NCBI RefSeq assembly: GCF_001427125.1
Contig: NZ_LMGK01000024.1
Coordinates: 76,115 to 140,114, forward strand
DNA length: 64,000 bases
DNA from: Pseudomonas sp. Root562
GTDB lineage: Bacteria > Pseudomonadota > Gammaproteobacteria > Pseudomonadales > Pseudomonadaceae
Reading direction: 5' to 3'
The notes below the pieces were generated by a model, which was given only the letters and a program-made list of their open reading frames with translations, searched no databases and had not been told where the DNA came from. This document shows positions 17,968-26,852 of this stretch, one piece after another; within the stretch, counting starts at the first letter, position 1; the number at the start of each line of letters is the position of its first letter. The position numbers were made by a program, and so were the translations under genes.

Positions 17968-18906
17968 TCACCCGAACAACCAGTACCCCAACACCATCAG
18001 CACCACCACCGCCAACACCGGGCGCAGGGCTCGGTAGGCCTTGGGATTACCGCGTTTCCACTGTTTGACTGCCCCGCTGAATGTGTCGCTGAAGCGCTTG
18101 CTCCAGGCATACGCCTGATTGATACCGCCTACCCGTTCGTCATCGAGGTTCTGCGGTGCGGTGGCGCGGCCCAGAAAAGCACTGATCGAACGGTTGATGC
18201 GGGTCATCAATCGGTTGCTTAACGGTCGCTCGATATCGCAGAACAGGATGACGCGAGTCTTGTCGGTCTCGTTCTTCACCCAATGCACATAAGTCTCGTC
18301 GAACATCACGTCCTCACCGTCGCGCCAGGCGTACTCCTGACCGTCGACGAAGATGCGGCAGTCATCGGAGTTCGGGGTGGACAGGCCCAGGTGATAACGC
18401 AGGGAACCGGCGAATGGATCACGGTGCGGGTTGAGGTGACTGCCGCCTGGCAGAAGCGCAAACATCGCGCCCTTGACGTTGGGAATGCTGCTGACCAGTT
18501 CCACTGTTTTCGGACATAGCAGCTCTGCCGAAGGTAATGGTTTGTCGTACCACTTGAGATAGAAACGCTTCCAGCCTTTCTTGAAGAACGATCCAAATCC
18601 GGCGTCGTTGTTTTTCTCCGCAGCGCGGATGTAACCCTCGTCGAACAGGTCCATCGCTTCGTCGCGAATGACTTCCCAGTTGTCCTTGAGACAATCCAGC
18701 TCGGGAAACCGGCTGCGGTCCAGATAAGGTTTCGAAGGCACGCTGGAAAACAGATACATCAGGGCGTTATAAGGGGCAAAGAGGGCCGAGTGGTTGACGA
18801 ACTGGCGCAGGACCGGCAAACGCGCCTTGCCACGTAAATGCACATAGAGGGTACTGCCCAGAAACAGCAGCAACAACGACGCCTTCGCGGCAAAGGAAAA
18901 GGTCAT
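17968..18906 (-). CDS. lpxO: LpxO-like lipid A hydroxylase (aspartyl/asparaginyl beta-hydroxylase family)
   Basis: The 312-residue membrane-anchored 2-oxoglutarate/Fe(II) dioxygenase has an N-terminal hydrophobic anchor, then the iron-binding elements HLNPHRDPFAG and ETYVHWVKNET, and a C-terminal membrane segment. LpxO hydroxylates the secondary acyl chain of lipid A at C2. The start at 18906 is chosen because AAGGAG lies upstream; the longer frame lacks a site. An inverted GTTAAC repeat lies 110-145 bp upstream. eptA, another lipid A modifier, is elsewhere in the window. Confidence 0.87.
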   Translation of the reverse strand: MTFSFAAKASLLLLFLGSTLYVHLRGKARLPVLRQFVNHSALFAPYNALMYLFSSVPSKPYLDRSRFPELDCLKDNWEVIRDEAMDLFDEGYIRAAEKNNDAGFGSFFKKGWKRFYLKWYDKPLPSAELLCPKTVELVSSIPNVKGAMFALLPGGSHLNPHRDPFAGSLRYHLGLSTPNSDDCRIFVDGQEYAWRDGEDVMFDETYVHWVKNETDKTRVILFCDIERPLSNRLMTRINRSISAFLGRATAPQNLDDERVGGINQAYAWSKRFSDTFSGAVKQWKRGNPKAYRALRPVLAVVVLMVLGYWLFG

Positions 18907-19016
18907 CAACAGCTCCTTGGTGACAGACACGTTACACAACGCCATTTACCCGACGTTGCTGCTGGCATGATAAACATGACCAACCAAGGGAAAAACCCGC
19001 CGGCCCCGACATTCAG

Positions 19017-19050
19017 TGTTAACGATTACGCAACAAAGCACTTGTTAACA
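19017..19050. promoter_or_regulatory. TGTTAAC/GTTAACA inverted repeat upstream of lpxO
   Basis: TGTTAAC (19017-19023) and GTTAACA (19044-19050) form an inverted pair 20 nt apart in the AT-rich stretch upstream of lpxO. It could be a regulator site; no known consensus was matched. Confidence 0.3.
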
Positions 19051-19087
19051 CGCAGGGCCTGAACGCTGGCTGACGACCATCAGCCTC

Positions 19088-19117
19088 GATGGAGAAGGCC
19101 TATGCCCCTTCTCCATC
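19088..19117 (-). terminator. hairpin after cysK
   Basis: GATGGAGAAGG and CCTTCTCCATC form a perfect 11-bp stem with an 8-nt loop, about 20 bp beyond the cysK stop. No T-run follows on the minus strand, so termination strength is uncertain. Confidence 0.5.
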
Positions 19118-19137
19118 CTCACCCGAACGAAAGCGGT

Positions 19138-20112
19138 TTACTGCTGGTTCTCCTGGTCGGTAAACAGATCGCTGAACAACATGCTCGACAAGTAGCGCTC
19201 CCCAGAGTCCGGCAGGATCACCACGATGGTTTTGCCCTGCATTTCCGGGGTTTCGGCCAACCTCACCGCTACCGCCATCGCCGCACCGCAGGAGATACCG
19301 CACAGAATGCCTTCCTCCTGCATCAGACGCAGGGCCATGGCCTTGGACTCTTCGTCGCTGACCAGCTCGACGCGATCAACCATCGACAAGTCGAGGTTCT
19401 TCGGCACGAAACCGGCACCAATTCCCTGGATCTTGTGCGGGCTCGGCTTGATTTCCTGACCGGCCATCAACTGAGTGATCACCGGCGAAACGACCGGTTC
19501 GACCGCCACCGAGAGAATCGGTTTGCCCTGGGTATTCTTGATATACCGCGACACACCGGTAATGGTTCCACCGGTTCCTACACCTGCCACCAGAACATCC
19601 ACCGCGCCATCCGTGTCATTCCAGATTTCCGGACCGGTGGTTTTTTCATGGATGGCCGGGTTTGCCGGGTTATCGAATTGTGCCGGCATGAAATACGTGG
19701 ACGGATCGCTCGCGACGATTTCCCCGGCCTTTTCAATGGCACCCTTCATGCCTTTGGCCGGCTCGGTCAGTACCAGTTCGGCCCCCAGTGCCTTGAGCAC
19801 CTTGCGGCGTTCGATGCTCATGGATGCCGGCATGGTCAGCATCAGTTTGTAGCCCCGCGCGGCGGCGACAAATGCCAGGCCAATACCGGTGTTACCGGAA
19901 GTCGGTTCGACAATGGTCATGCCCGGCTTGAGTTTGCCGGTGCCTTCGGCATCCCAGATCATGTTGGCGCCAATCCGGCATTTGACCGAGTAACCGGGAT
20001 TTCGCCCTTCGATCTTGGCCAGGATGGTCACACCGCGAGGGGCAATACGGTTGATTTGAACCAGCGGCGTATTGCCGATGGAATGGGCGTTGTCAGCAAA
20101 AATACGGCTCAT
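19138..20112 (-). CDS. cysK: cysteine synthase A (O-acetylserine sulfhydrylase)
   Basis: The 324-residue PLP enzyme makes L-cysteine from O-acetylserine and sulfide. PLP lysine Lys44 lies in NPGYSVKCRIG, and the substrate loop TSGNTG is present (EPTSGNTGIGLAF). The start at 20112 has AAGGAC upstream; the frame extends to 20211 but the extra residues do not resemble the family. It diverges from the DUF748 gene. Confidence 0.96.
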   Translation of the reverse strand: MSRIFADNAHSIGNTPLVQINRIAPRGVTILAKIEGRNPGYSVKCRIGANMIWDAEGTGKLKPGMTIVEPTSGNTGIGLAFVAAARGYKLMLTMPASMSIERRKVLKALGAELVLTEPAKGMKGAIEKAGEIVASDPSTYFMPAQFDNPANPAIHEKTTGPEIWNDTDGAVDVLVAGVGTGGTITGVSRYIKNTQGKPILSVAVEPVVSPVITQLMAGQEIKPSPHKIQGIGAGFVPKNLDLSMVDRVELVSDEESKAMALRLMQEEGILCGISCGAAMAVAVRLAETPEMQGKTIVVILPDSGERYLSSMLFSDLFTDQENQQ

Positions 20113-20240
20113 GGCTGGGTCCTTACGACAGCATTGAAATAGGGCATCAAGGTAAGCCTCTTGCCGGTAGGCGTCCAGTCGGGTCGAACGTCCAGACGCC
20201 AGTGCAGTCAATGGCTTTAGATCGCCAGAGATTTGCCACT

Positions 20241-21317
20241 ATGAAACGTCGATACAGCTGGCCGCTATGGACCCTCGCCGGCCTTGTTGTGCTGCTGATT
20301 GTCCTGCATTTCGCACTGCCCTACCTGGTGCGTGACTACTTGAACGACCGGTTGGCAGACATGGGTGATTATCGCGGCCAGATTACCGACGTGGACCTGG
20401 CCTTGTGGCGTGGCGCCTACAAAATCAACGGGCTGAAAATCGTCAAGGTCGATGGCAAGGTACCGGTACCCTTCGTCAATGCGCCGTTGATCGACCTCTC
20501 TGTCAGCTGGCACTCGCTCTGGCACGACCATGCGGTCGTCGCCGAAGTCCAGTTCATCAAACCCGAAGTGAACTTCGTCGACGGTGGCGCCAACAAGAAG
20601 AACTCTCAGACCGGCCAGGGCACCGACTGGCGGGCGCAGCTGGGCAAACTGTTGCCCATCACCTTGAACGAAGTGCGGATCCGGGACGGCAAAATCAGTT
20701 TCCGTAACTTCAATTCAAAACCTCCGGTGAACATGAATGCCACCAATGTCGACGCGAGCATTTTCAACCTGACCAACGTGGTCGACACCGAAGGCAAACG
20801 CGACGCACGGTTCGAAGGCAAGGCGTTGCTGCTGGGGCACGCACCGCTTGAAACCACTGCGACCTTCGATCCAATGAGCAATTTCGAGGAGTTTGAATTC
20901 CGCATGCGAGCCAGGAAAATCGAGCTCAAACGCATGAATGACTTTGCTTCTGCCTATGGCAAGTTCGACTTCAATGCCGGCCATGGCGATGTGGTGATCG
21001 AAGCCGAAGCGAACAAAGGCCGGCTCAAGGGCTACATAAAGCCGCTGTTGCGCGACGTCGATGTATTCAACTGGCAACAAGACGTGGAAAACGAAAAAAA
21101 AGGCCTGTTCCGATCAGTCTGGGAAGCGCTGGTGGGCGGTACCGAAACCGTGCTGAAGAATCAGGGTAAAAACCAGTTCGCCACCCGGGTCGAACTCAGC
21201 GGCAGCGTGCACCAGCAAGATATCAGCGCTTTCGAAGCGTTTTTGCAGATTTTGCGCAATGGTTTCATCCAGGCATTCAATGCGCGCTACGAGCGATCGA
21301 AGCCGGATAGCGATTAA
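20241..21317 (+). CDS. DUF748/AsmA-like inner-membrane protein
   Basis: The 358-residue protein has a single N-terminal membrane segment (WTLAGLVVLLIVLHFALPYL) and a long periplasmic DUF748 domain with repeated beta strands. The family belongs to the AsmA-like group proposed to span or bridge the periplasm; the exact role is unknown. The ATG at 20241 was preferred because it opens with a basic residue run (KRRY) before the membrane helix. The ribosome site is weak. Confidence 0.8.
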   Translation: MKRRYSWPLWTLAGLVVLLIVLHFALPYLVRDYLNDRLADMGDYRGQITDVDLALWRGAYKINGLKIVKVDGKVPVPFVNAPLIDLSVSWHSLWHDHAVVAEVQFIKPEVNFVDGGANKKNSQTGQGTDWRAQLGKLLPITLNEVRIRDGKISFRNFNSKPPVNMNATNVDASIFNLTNVVDTEGKRDARFEGKALLLGHAPLETTATFDPMSNFEEFEFRMRARKIELKRMNDFASAYGKFDFNAGHGDVVIEAEANKGRLKGYIKPLLRDVDVFNWQQDVENEKKGLFRSVWEALVGGTETVLKNQGKNQFATRVELSGSVHQQDISAFEAFLQILRNGFIQAFNARYERSKPDSD

Positions 21318-21814
21318 CGCTTACGCGTGACGATGTAGCGGCCGTTTTCCTCGGCTGCCCTGGGGCTTTTCGATTGCAGTTGCAAATAATCCCAGCCCAG
21401 ACACGCCAAAGCCAGAGAACGTGGCACCGCCTCGCGACCGCTGCTGTAGCGGCTGATACTGCGGCTGCTAACTCCCAGTGCCTCGGCGGCCTGATTGAGT
21501 GACAAGCCGGTGCGTGCACGCCAGTCGATAAAAATGCGGGTATTTTCATCCGACGCATTTTGCGCGAGAGCATCCAGATACAAGGTATCGGCGCCAATCT
21601 GAATGTCCTGCTCGGGCCATTCGACGAACCAGCCGTCATCCCCCAGCACGACCTGTTCAAAAGCACTTCCCAACAGCGGTTGTAGCCCCGCAAAGGCTTG
21701 CAGGTCTTGGCTCAAATCCAGAATCAATTGCTGACCGTCAATGAAGGTCAGGGCCATCCGGTAATCCGGCAAAGCCTGAACCGCCGACAATCGTGGTCGT
21801 TTCATGGGTAACAT
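21314..21814 (-). CDS. DUF2442 protein with C-terminal helix-turn-helix
   Basis: The 166-residue protein has an N-terminal DUF2442 fold (about residues 8-85) and a C-terminal HTH (GLSLNQAAEALGVSSRSISR, about 103-122). The start at 21814 was chosen because GGAGG lies 10 nt upstream; a second ATG at 21805 is possible. Its start overlaps the end of the DUF4160 gene by 13 nt, so the two are translationally coupled. The layout (small basic DUF4160 protein plus DNA-binding partner) resembles a type II toxin-antitoxin pair, but activity is unproven. Confidence 0.82.
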   Translation of the reverse strand: MLPMKRPRLSAVQALPDYRMALTFIDGQQLILDLSQDLQAFAGLQPLLGSAFEQVVLGDDGWFVEWPEQDIQIGADTLYLDALAQNASDENTRIFIDWRARTGLSLNQAAEALGVSSRSISRYSSGREAVPRSLALACLGWDYLQLQSKSPRAAEENGRYIVTRKR

Positions 21815-22032
21815 TGTTTCCAATCCTCCAGCAATTGCGCCTGATGAGCCCTGACCCATTGCTGCGCCTCCTTGATAATCAGCGGCGGTGCCTTGCCCGC
21901 CATCACTTCGATGGTTTCCAGGCTCAACATCACATCCAGCCCGCCACCGACCAGGTGGACGTGAGGTGGCGGATGATCCTTTTCGCGCAACTGAATGCGA
22001 TAGGTATCTCGAAACCGATATCTGGTAGACAT
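21802..22032 (-). CDS. DUF4160 domain protein
   Basis: The 76-residue protein carries the DUF4160 signature (REKDHPPPHVHLVGGGLDV). ATG at 22032 gives a product starting STRYRFRDTYRI; an ATG at 22068 is an alternative. No strong ribosome site was seen for either. It is upstream of, and overlaps, the DUF2442-HTH gene. DUF4160/DUF2442 neighbours occur in many bacteria and are often suspected to be toxin-antitoxin modules. Confidence 0.8.
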   Translation of the reverse strand: MSTRYRFRDTYRIQLREKDHPPPHVHLVGGGLDVMLSLETIEVMAGKAPPLIIKEAQQWVRAHQAQLLEDWKQCYP

Positions 22033-22235
22033 GCATCGCAAGCTATCGCCATTGTGGCGATAGCTCAATACTGGCCAGCCGCCGAGACTGAGTCAAGATG
22101 TGACGCCCCATTCAGAGACTGAATAAGCCGTCTGCGTTCACAGTCGACCGGGCAGCGCGTTATAGTCGGGGCTGACTATTTTATTGCGCCCCGCCCTGCC
22201 TCTTCAGGTCGGCGTTACCGTTCGAGGATTAGCAG

Positions 22236-23081
22236 ATGAAGTTCGAAGGCACCCAGGCCTACGTCGCCACCGATGACCTGAAGCTGGCGGTCAACGCCGC
22301 CATCACCCTGGAGCGGCCATTGCTGGTCAAGGGCGAACCGGGCACCGGCAAGACCATGCTCGCCGAACAACTGGCCGAATCCTTTGGCGCCAAGCTGATC
22401 ACCTGGCACATCAAATCCACCACCAAGGCTCATCAAGGCCTTTACGAGTACGACGCGGTGAGCCGTCTGCGCGACTCGCAACTGGGCAACGAAAAGGTCC
22501 ACGACGTCCGTAATTACCTGAAAAAAGGCAAGCTCTGGGAAGCCTTCGAGTCCGACGAACGGGTGATCCTGCTGATCGATGAAATTGACAAGGCCGACAT
22601 CGAATTCCCTAACGATCTGCTGCAAGAACTCGACAAGATGGAGTTCTACGTTTACGAGATCGACGAGACCATCAAGGCGAAAAAGCGTCCGATCATCATC
22701 ATTACCTCCAACAACGAAAAAGAGCTGCCGGACGCTTTCCTGCGTCGCTGCTTCTTCCACTACATCGCCTTCCCGGACCGCAGCACCCTGCAGAAAATCG
22801 TCGACGTGCACTACCCGGACATCAAGAAAGACCTGGTCAGCGAAGCGCTGGATGTGTTCTTCGATGTGCGCAAGGTGCCGGGGCTGAAGAAGAAGCCATC
22901 GACCTCCGAACTGGTGGACTGGTTGAAGCTGCTGATGGCCGACAACATCGGCGAAGCGGTGCTTCGCGAACGCGATCCGACCAAGGCTATCCCGCCGCTG
23001 GCCGGTGCCTTGGTAAAGAACGAACAAGACGTGCAATTGCTTGAACGTCTGGCGTTCATGAGTCGTCGCGGCAGCCGCTAA
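22236..23081 (+). CDS. MoxR-family AAA+ ATPase
   Basis: The 281-residue AAA+ protein has Walker A GEPGTGKT (about residues 33-40), Walker B LLIDEIDKAD and sensor-type ITSNNEKELPDAFLRR. GAGGA precedes the ATG. It is followed after 24 bp by a VWA-domain gene on the same strand. MoxR-VWA pairs act as chaperones that mature or remodel other protein complexes, for example RavA-ViaA. The client here is unknown. Confidence 0.93.
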   Translation: MKFEGTQAYVATDDLKLAVNAAITLERPLLVKGEPGTGKTMLAEQLAESFGAKLITWHIKSTTKAHQGLYEYDAVSRLRDSQLGNEKVHDVRNYLKKGKLWEAFESDERVILLIDEIDKADIEFPNDLLQELDKMEFYVYEIDETIKAKKRPIIIITSNNEKELPDAFLRRCFFHYIAFPDRSTLQKIVDVHYPDIKKDLVSEALDVFFDVRKVPGLKKKPSTSELVDWLKLLMADNIGEAVLRERDPTKAIPPLAGALVKNEQDVQLLERLAFMSRRGSR

Positions 23082-23105
23082 GCACTACTGAACAGGCGTC
23101 AACCC

Positions 23106-24284
23106 ATGTTGCTCAATCTCTTCAATGAAATGCGCGCAGCCAAGGTGCCGGTCTCGGTACGCGAGCTGCTTGACTTGATCAACGCGCTGAAACAGCGCGT
23201 GACCTTCGCCGACATGGACGAGTTCTACTACTTGTCCCGGGCGATCCTGGTGAAGGACGAAAAGCATTTCGACAAGTTCGACCGGGCCTTCGGTGCTTAC
23301 TTCAATGGCCTGGAAAAGCTCGACGACCACCTGCAGGCCTTGATTCCGGAAGACTGGCTGCGCAAGGAGTTCGAGCGCTCGCTGACCGATGAAGAGCGCG
23401 CCGCGATCCAGTCCCTCGGTGGCCTGGACAAGCTGATCGAAGAGTTCAAGAAACGCCTGGAAGAACAGAAGGAACGCCATGCCGGTGGCAACAAATGGAT
23501 CGGCACCGGTGGCACCAGCCCGTTCGGTTCCGGTGGTTTCAACCCGGAAGGCATTCGGGTCGGCGACGCCGGCAAGCGCCAGGGCAAGGCGGCCAAGGTC
23601 TGGGACCAGCGTGAATACAAGAACCTGGACGATTCGGTCGAGTTGGGCACCCGCAACATCAAGGTCGCCCTGCGAAGGTTGCGCAAGTTCGCTCGCCAGG
23701 GCGCGGCAGAAGAGCTGGACATCGATGGCACCATCGACCACACCGCCAAGGACGCGGGGTTGCTGAACATCCAGATGCGACCGGAGCGGCGCAACACCGT
23801 CAAGTTGCTGCTGCTGTTCGATATCGGCGGTTCGATGGATGCGCACGTGAAGATCTGCGAAGAGCTGTTCTCGGCCTGCAAGACCGAGTTCAAGCATCTG
23901 GAGTACTTCTACTTCCACAACTTCATTTATGAATCGGTGTGGAAGAACAACATGCGCCGCACGTCCGAGCGCACCTCGACCATGGACCTGCTGCACAAGT
24001 ACGGCGCCGACTACAAAGTGATCTTCATCGGCGACGCCGCCATGGCGCCGTATGAAATCACCCAGGCCGGTGGCAGTGTCGAGCACTGGAACGAAGAAGC
24101 CGGTTATGTGTGGATGCAGCGGTTCAAGGAAAAGTACAAGAAACTCATCTGGATCAACCCGTACCCGAAGGACACCTGGGGCTATACCTCATCGACCAAT
24201 ATTGTGCGGGACTTGATCGATGACCAGATGTATCCGCTGACCTTGCGCGGGTTGGAGGAAGGAATGCGGTTTCTTTCCAAGTGA
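23106..24284 (+). CDS. VWA (CoxE-like) protein paired with MoxR ATPase
   Basis: The 392-residue protein has a charged N-terminal region, a Gly/Ser-rich linker near residues 125-150, and a C-terminal von Willebrand A domain. The metal-site motif reads LLLFDIGGSMDAH, that is DxGGS rather than DxSxS, a variant seen in CoxE-like proteins. It partners the upstream MoxR ATPase and probably supplies client or metal-dependent binding. Function unknown. Confidence 0.9.
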   Translation: MLLNLFNEMRAAKVPVSVRELLDLINALKQRVTFADMDEFYYLSRAILVKDEKHFDKFDRAFGAYFNGLEKLDDHLQALIPEDWLRKEFERSLTDEERAAIQSLGGLDKLIEEFKKRLEEQKERHAGGNKWIGTGGTSPFGSGGFNPEGIRVGDAGKRQGKAAKVWDQREYKNLDDSVELGTRNIKVALRRLRKFARQGAAEELDIDGTIDHTAKDAGLLNIQMRPERRNTVKLLLLFDIGGSMDAHVKICEELFSACKTEFKHLEYFYFHNFIYESVWKNNMRRTSERTSTMDLLHKYGADYKVIFIGDAAMAPYEITQAGGSVEHWNEEAGYVWMQRFKEKYKKLIWINPYPKDTWGYTSSTNIVRDLIDDQMYPLTLRGLEEGMRFLSK

Positions 24285-24300
24285 TTTGTGTTGCCTGGTC

Positions 24301-24399
24301 TGACGCCATCGCGGGCAAGCCCGCTCCCACAATGATTTGTGTTGTTCATAAATTTTGTGAACAACGTTCAACCCTGTGGGAGCGGGCTTGCCCGCGATG
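24301..24399. repeat. REP inverted pair (GACGCCATCGCGGGCAAGCC type)
   Basis: GACGCCATCGCGGGCAAGCC... at 24302-24331 faces GTGGGAGCGGGCTTGCCCGCGAT at 24376-24398, with about 45 bp between. It lies between the converging VWA gene and the pxpC gene. Confidence 0.88.
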
Positions 24400-24402
24400 C
24401 TT

Positions 24403-25329
24403 TTAGCGGCTCAAAAACCGCTGTAAATACTCGACCTGTTCCCGATGCGCCACCTCCTGCACCACCGGCTTCAACCGCACCTGCCCCCCCGGCAGACACT
24501 GCGCCAATCGTGCCAGCGCCAACGGCGTCAACGCCCCCAATCGCGGATACCCACCAATGGTCTGCCGGTCATTGAGCAATACAATCGGCTGCCCGTCCGG
24601 CGGTACCTGGACCGCCCCCAGCGGAATGCCTTCGGAGATCATCGGTTTGCCCTGGTACTGCAACGCCGTGCCCAACAGGCGAATGCCCATGCGGTCGGCG
24701 CGGCTGTCGAGGCTCCATGCGTTGTTGAACGCATCGAACAGGCTTTGTCCGCTGAATTGGCCGATCTGCGCGCCGATGACCAGGTCCAAAGGAGCCTCGA
24801 GACTCAGGTCCGGCCGCTGGCCTGCGGTCAATTCCCGCAACAACATCACTGAATTGCCCGAATAGCTCAAACTCGCGCCTTTGGTCAGCGCGTGGCCCAT
24901 GCCGTCCAGCCCGCCGAGCGCCTCACGGACCACTGTCGCGCTGCTGCCCAACACCTTCGGCGCATCGAACCCGCCCGGTGCGGCCAGATAGGCCCGCGCA
25001 CCGAGCAATGGCTGAGCGAATTGCAAACGCTGACCTTTGTTCAGCCGGAAACTGCGCCAAGGGGCCAACGCCTCACCATTGATGCGTGCACCGAGGTCCG
25101 CTCCGGCCAACGCCAATACACAATCTTCTTCGGCCACAACAGTGAACCCGCCAAGGGTGATTTCAATCACCGCGGCATCCAGCGCGTTACCCAGCAACCA
25201 ATTGGCCCAGGACATCGAACGCCAATCGGCGGCGCCACCCTGGGTCACGCCCAGATGCCTCACACCGAAACGGCCGGCGTCCTGCAACAGACACAACGGC
25301 GTACTCGCCTCAATCGTCAACTGGCTCAT
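24403..25329 (-). CDS. pxpC: 5-oxoprolinase subunit C (biotin-dependent carboxyltransferase-like)
   Basis: The 308-residue KipA/PxpC family protein is the third gene of pxpABC. With PxpA and PxpB it forms the ATP-dependent 5-oxoprolinase that opens pyroglutamate to glutamate. Signature stretches are FGVRHLGVTQGGAADWRSM near residue 22 and NDRQTIGGYPRLGAL near residue 260. The start at 25329 overlaps the pxpB stop (ATGA), typical of a coupled operon. Confidence 0.92.
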   Translation of the reverse strand: MSQLTIEASTPLCLLQDAGRFGVRHLGVTQGGAADWRSMSWANWLLGNALDAAVIEITLGGFTVVAEEDCVLALAGADLGARINGEALAPWRSFRLNKGQRLQFAQPLLGARAYLAAPGGFDAPKVLGSSATVVREALGGLDGMGHALTKGASLSYSGNSVMLLRELTAGQRPDLSLEAPLDLVIGAQIGQFSGQSLFDAFNNAWSLDSRADRMGIRLLGTALQYQGKPMISEGIPLGAVQVPPDGQPIVLLNDRQTIGGYPRLGALTPLALARLAQCLPGGQVRLKPVVQEVAHREQVEYLQRFLSR

Positions 25330-26030
25330 GCCTGGGCCTCCAGAGGCGTATCGTCCCCGCCCAGATTGATGAATTCGGCATGACCGACAGCTTCAAAGCG
25401 CACCGTATCTCCCGGTTGCATCAGGCTGTAGCCGTCACGGTTGCGGTCGAACAATCGGGCGGGCGTGCGGCCGATCAGATTCCAACCACCCGGCGACACC
25501 ACCGGATAGGCTGCCGTTTGTCGCTCGGCAATGCCGACACTGCCGGCGGCGACTTTCTTGCGCGGGGTGTTCAGGCGCGGTGCGGCCAGCACCTCTTCCA
25601 CCAGCCCCATGAAAGCGAAGCCGGGGGCAAAGCCCAAGGCGAACACCTGATACTCACGCTCGCTGTGACGCCGGATCACCTCCTCCACTGCCAAGCCGCT
25701 GCGTTGCGACAACAGCCTCAGCTCGGGGCCGACACTCAGGTCGTACCACACCGGCAACACGTGACAGGTGCCACGAGTGCGCGCGTTGGGCGACAGATCG
25801 ATCAACGCTTCGGCGATCAATTCACGGGCCTGGGCCGGGCTCAATGCTGTCAGGTCGTAATGCACCATCAACGTTGTATAGGACGGCACAAGATCGATCA
25901 GATGCCCGGCAAACGCTGCCCGCAGACTTTCGCTGGCGGCGAGCATCCACGGCATGTTGGCTTCTGCGATCTCATCGAACAGACGCACCATCAGGCAATC
26001 CAGCGCGACCACTTCCACCCGCAGTTTCAT
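25326..26030 (-). CDS. pxpB: 5-oxoprolinase subunit B (KipI-like)
   Basis: The 234-residue protein is PxpB/KipI, with conserved ALGFAPGFAFMGLVEEVLAA and SVGIAERQTAAYPVVSPGGW. It overlaps pxpA at its start and pxpC at its end by 4 nt each. It is the small partner of PxpC in 5-oxoprolinase. Confidence 0.92.
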   Translation of the reverse strand: MKLRVEVVALDCLMVRLFDEIAEANMPWMLAASESLRAAFAGHLIDLVPSYTTLMVHYDLTALSPAQARELIAEALIDLSPNARTRGTCHVLPVWYDLSVGPELRLLSQRSGLAVEEVIRRHSEREYQVFALGFAPGFAFMGLVEEVLAAPRLNTPRKKVAAGSVGIAERQTAAYPVVSPGGWNLIGRTPARLFDRNRDGYSLMQPGDTVRFEAVGHAEFINLGGDDTPLEAQA

Positions 26031-26779
26031 GACGTGCTCTGCTGGTTCAGGGCTTGGCGGATCCGTTGCACCGCGGCCACCGAACTGGCGTTGTCGCCGT
26101 GCACGCAGAGGGTGTTGGCCTGCAGGTGCAAGGCGCTGCCGTCGCTGGCGGTGAGGTGTTCGCCACGGGCAATGGTCAGCGCCTGCCCGATGATTTTTTC
26201 CGGATCGTGATGCACCGCCCCCGGCAGTTGTCGCGAAACCAGCATGCCGGCGCTGTCGTAGGCACGGTCAGCGAAGGCTTCGAACCACAGGGTCACGCCA
26301 TATTCATCACCCAGTTGCTGCGCGGCGCTATTGTCCCTGGTGGCCATCAACATCAACGGCAGGTCGCGGTCATAGGACGCCACAGCTTGCAGCACCGCAC
26401 GCAATTGCGCCGGATTGGCCATCATGTCGTTGTACATCGCACCGTGGGGTTTGACGTAACTGACGCGTCCGCCCTGCGCCCGGCAGATACCATCAAGCGC
26501 ACCGATCTGGTAATGCACAATATCCTGCAGTTCCTGGGTGGCGTAGGCCATGGAGCGCCGGCCGAACCCCACCAGGTCCTGATAGGCCGGATGGGCGCCG
26601 ATCTGCACGCCATGGCTGAGCGCGAGGCTGACAGTCTTGCGCATGATGCTCGGATCACCGGCGTGAAAGCCGCAGGCGATGTTGGCGCAATCGATGAAAG
26701 GCATGACCTCGGCGTCCAGACCCATGGTCCAGTTACCGAAGCTCTCGCCGATGTCGCAGTTCAATAGCAGGCGGCTCAC
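26027..26779 (-). CDS. pxpA: 5-oxoprolinase subunit A (LamB/YcsF family)
   Basis: The 250-residue protein opens SRLLLNCDIGESFGNW and keeps the LamB/YcsF core (DCANIACGFHAGDPSIMRKT, YVKPHGAMYNDM). GTG at 26779 is the start: GGAG lies 8 nt upstream and the length fits the family; the longer frame is non-homologous. It is the first pxp gene after a 73-bp gap from the MFS gene, so the four genes probably form one operon. Confidence 0.93.
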   Translation of the reverse strand: MSRLLLNCDIGESFGNWTMGLDAEVMPFIDCANIACGFHAGDPSIMRKTVSLALSHGVQIGAHPAYQDLVGFGRRSMAYATQELQDIVHYQIGALDGICRAQGGRVSYVKPHGAMYNDMMANPAQLRAVLQAVASYDRDLPLMLMATRDNSAAQQLGDEYGVTLWFEAFADRAYDSAGMLVSRQLPGAVHHDPEKIIGQALTIARGEHLTASDGSALHLQANTLCVHGDNASSVAAVQRIRQALNQQSTS

Positions 26780-26852
26780 GGTGAACACTCCTGTAGGCTT
26801 TGTTCTTTTTGGCTGCGGGACATATCCGTATGACACGTCCGCAGATTATCAG

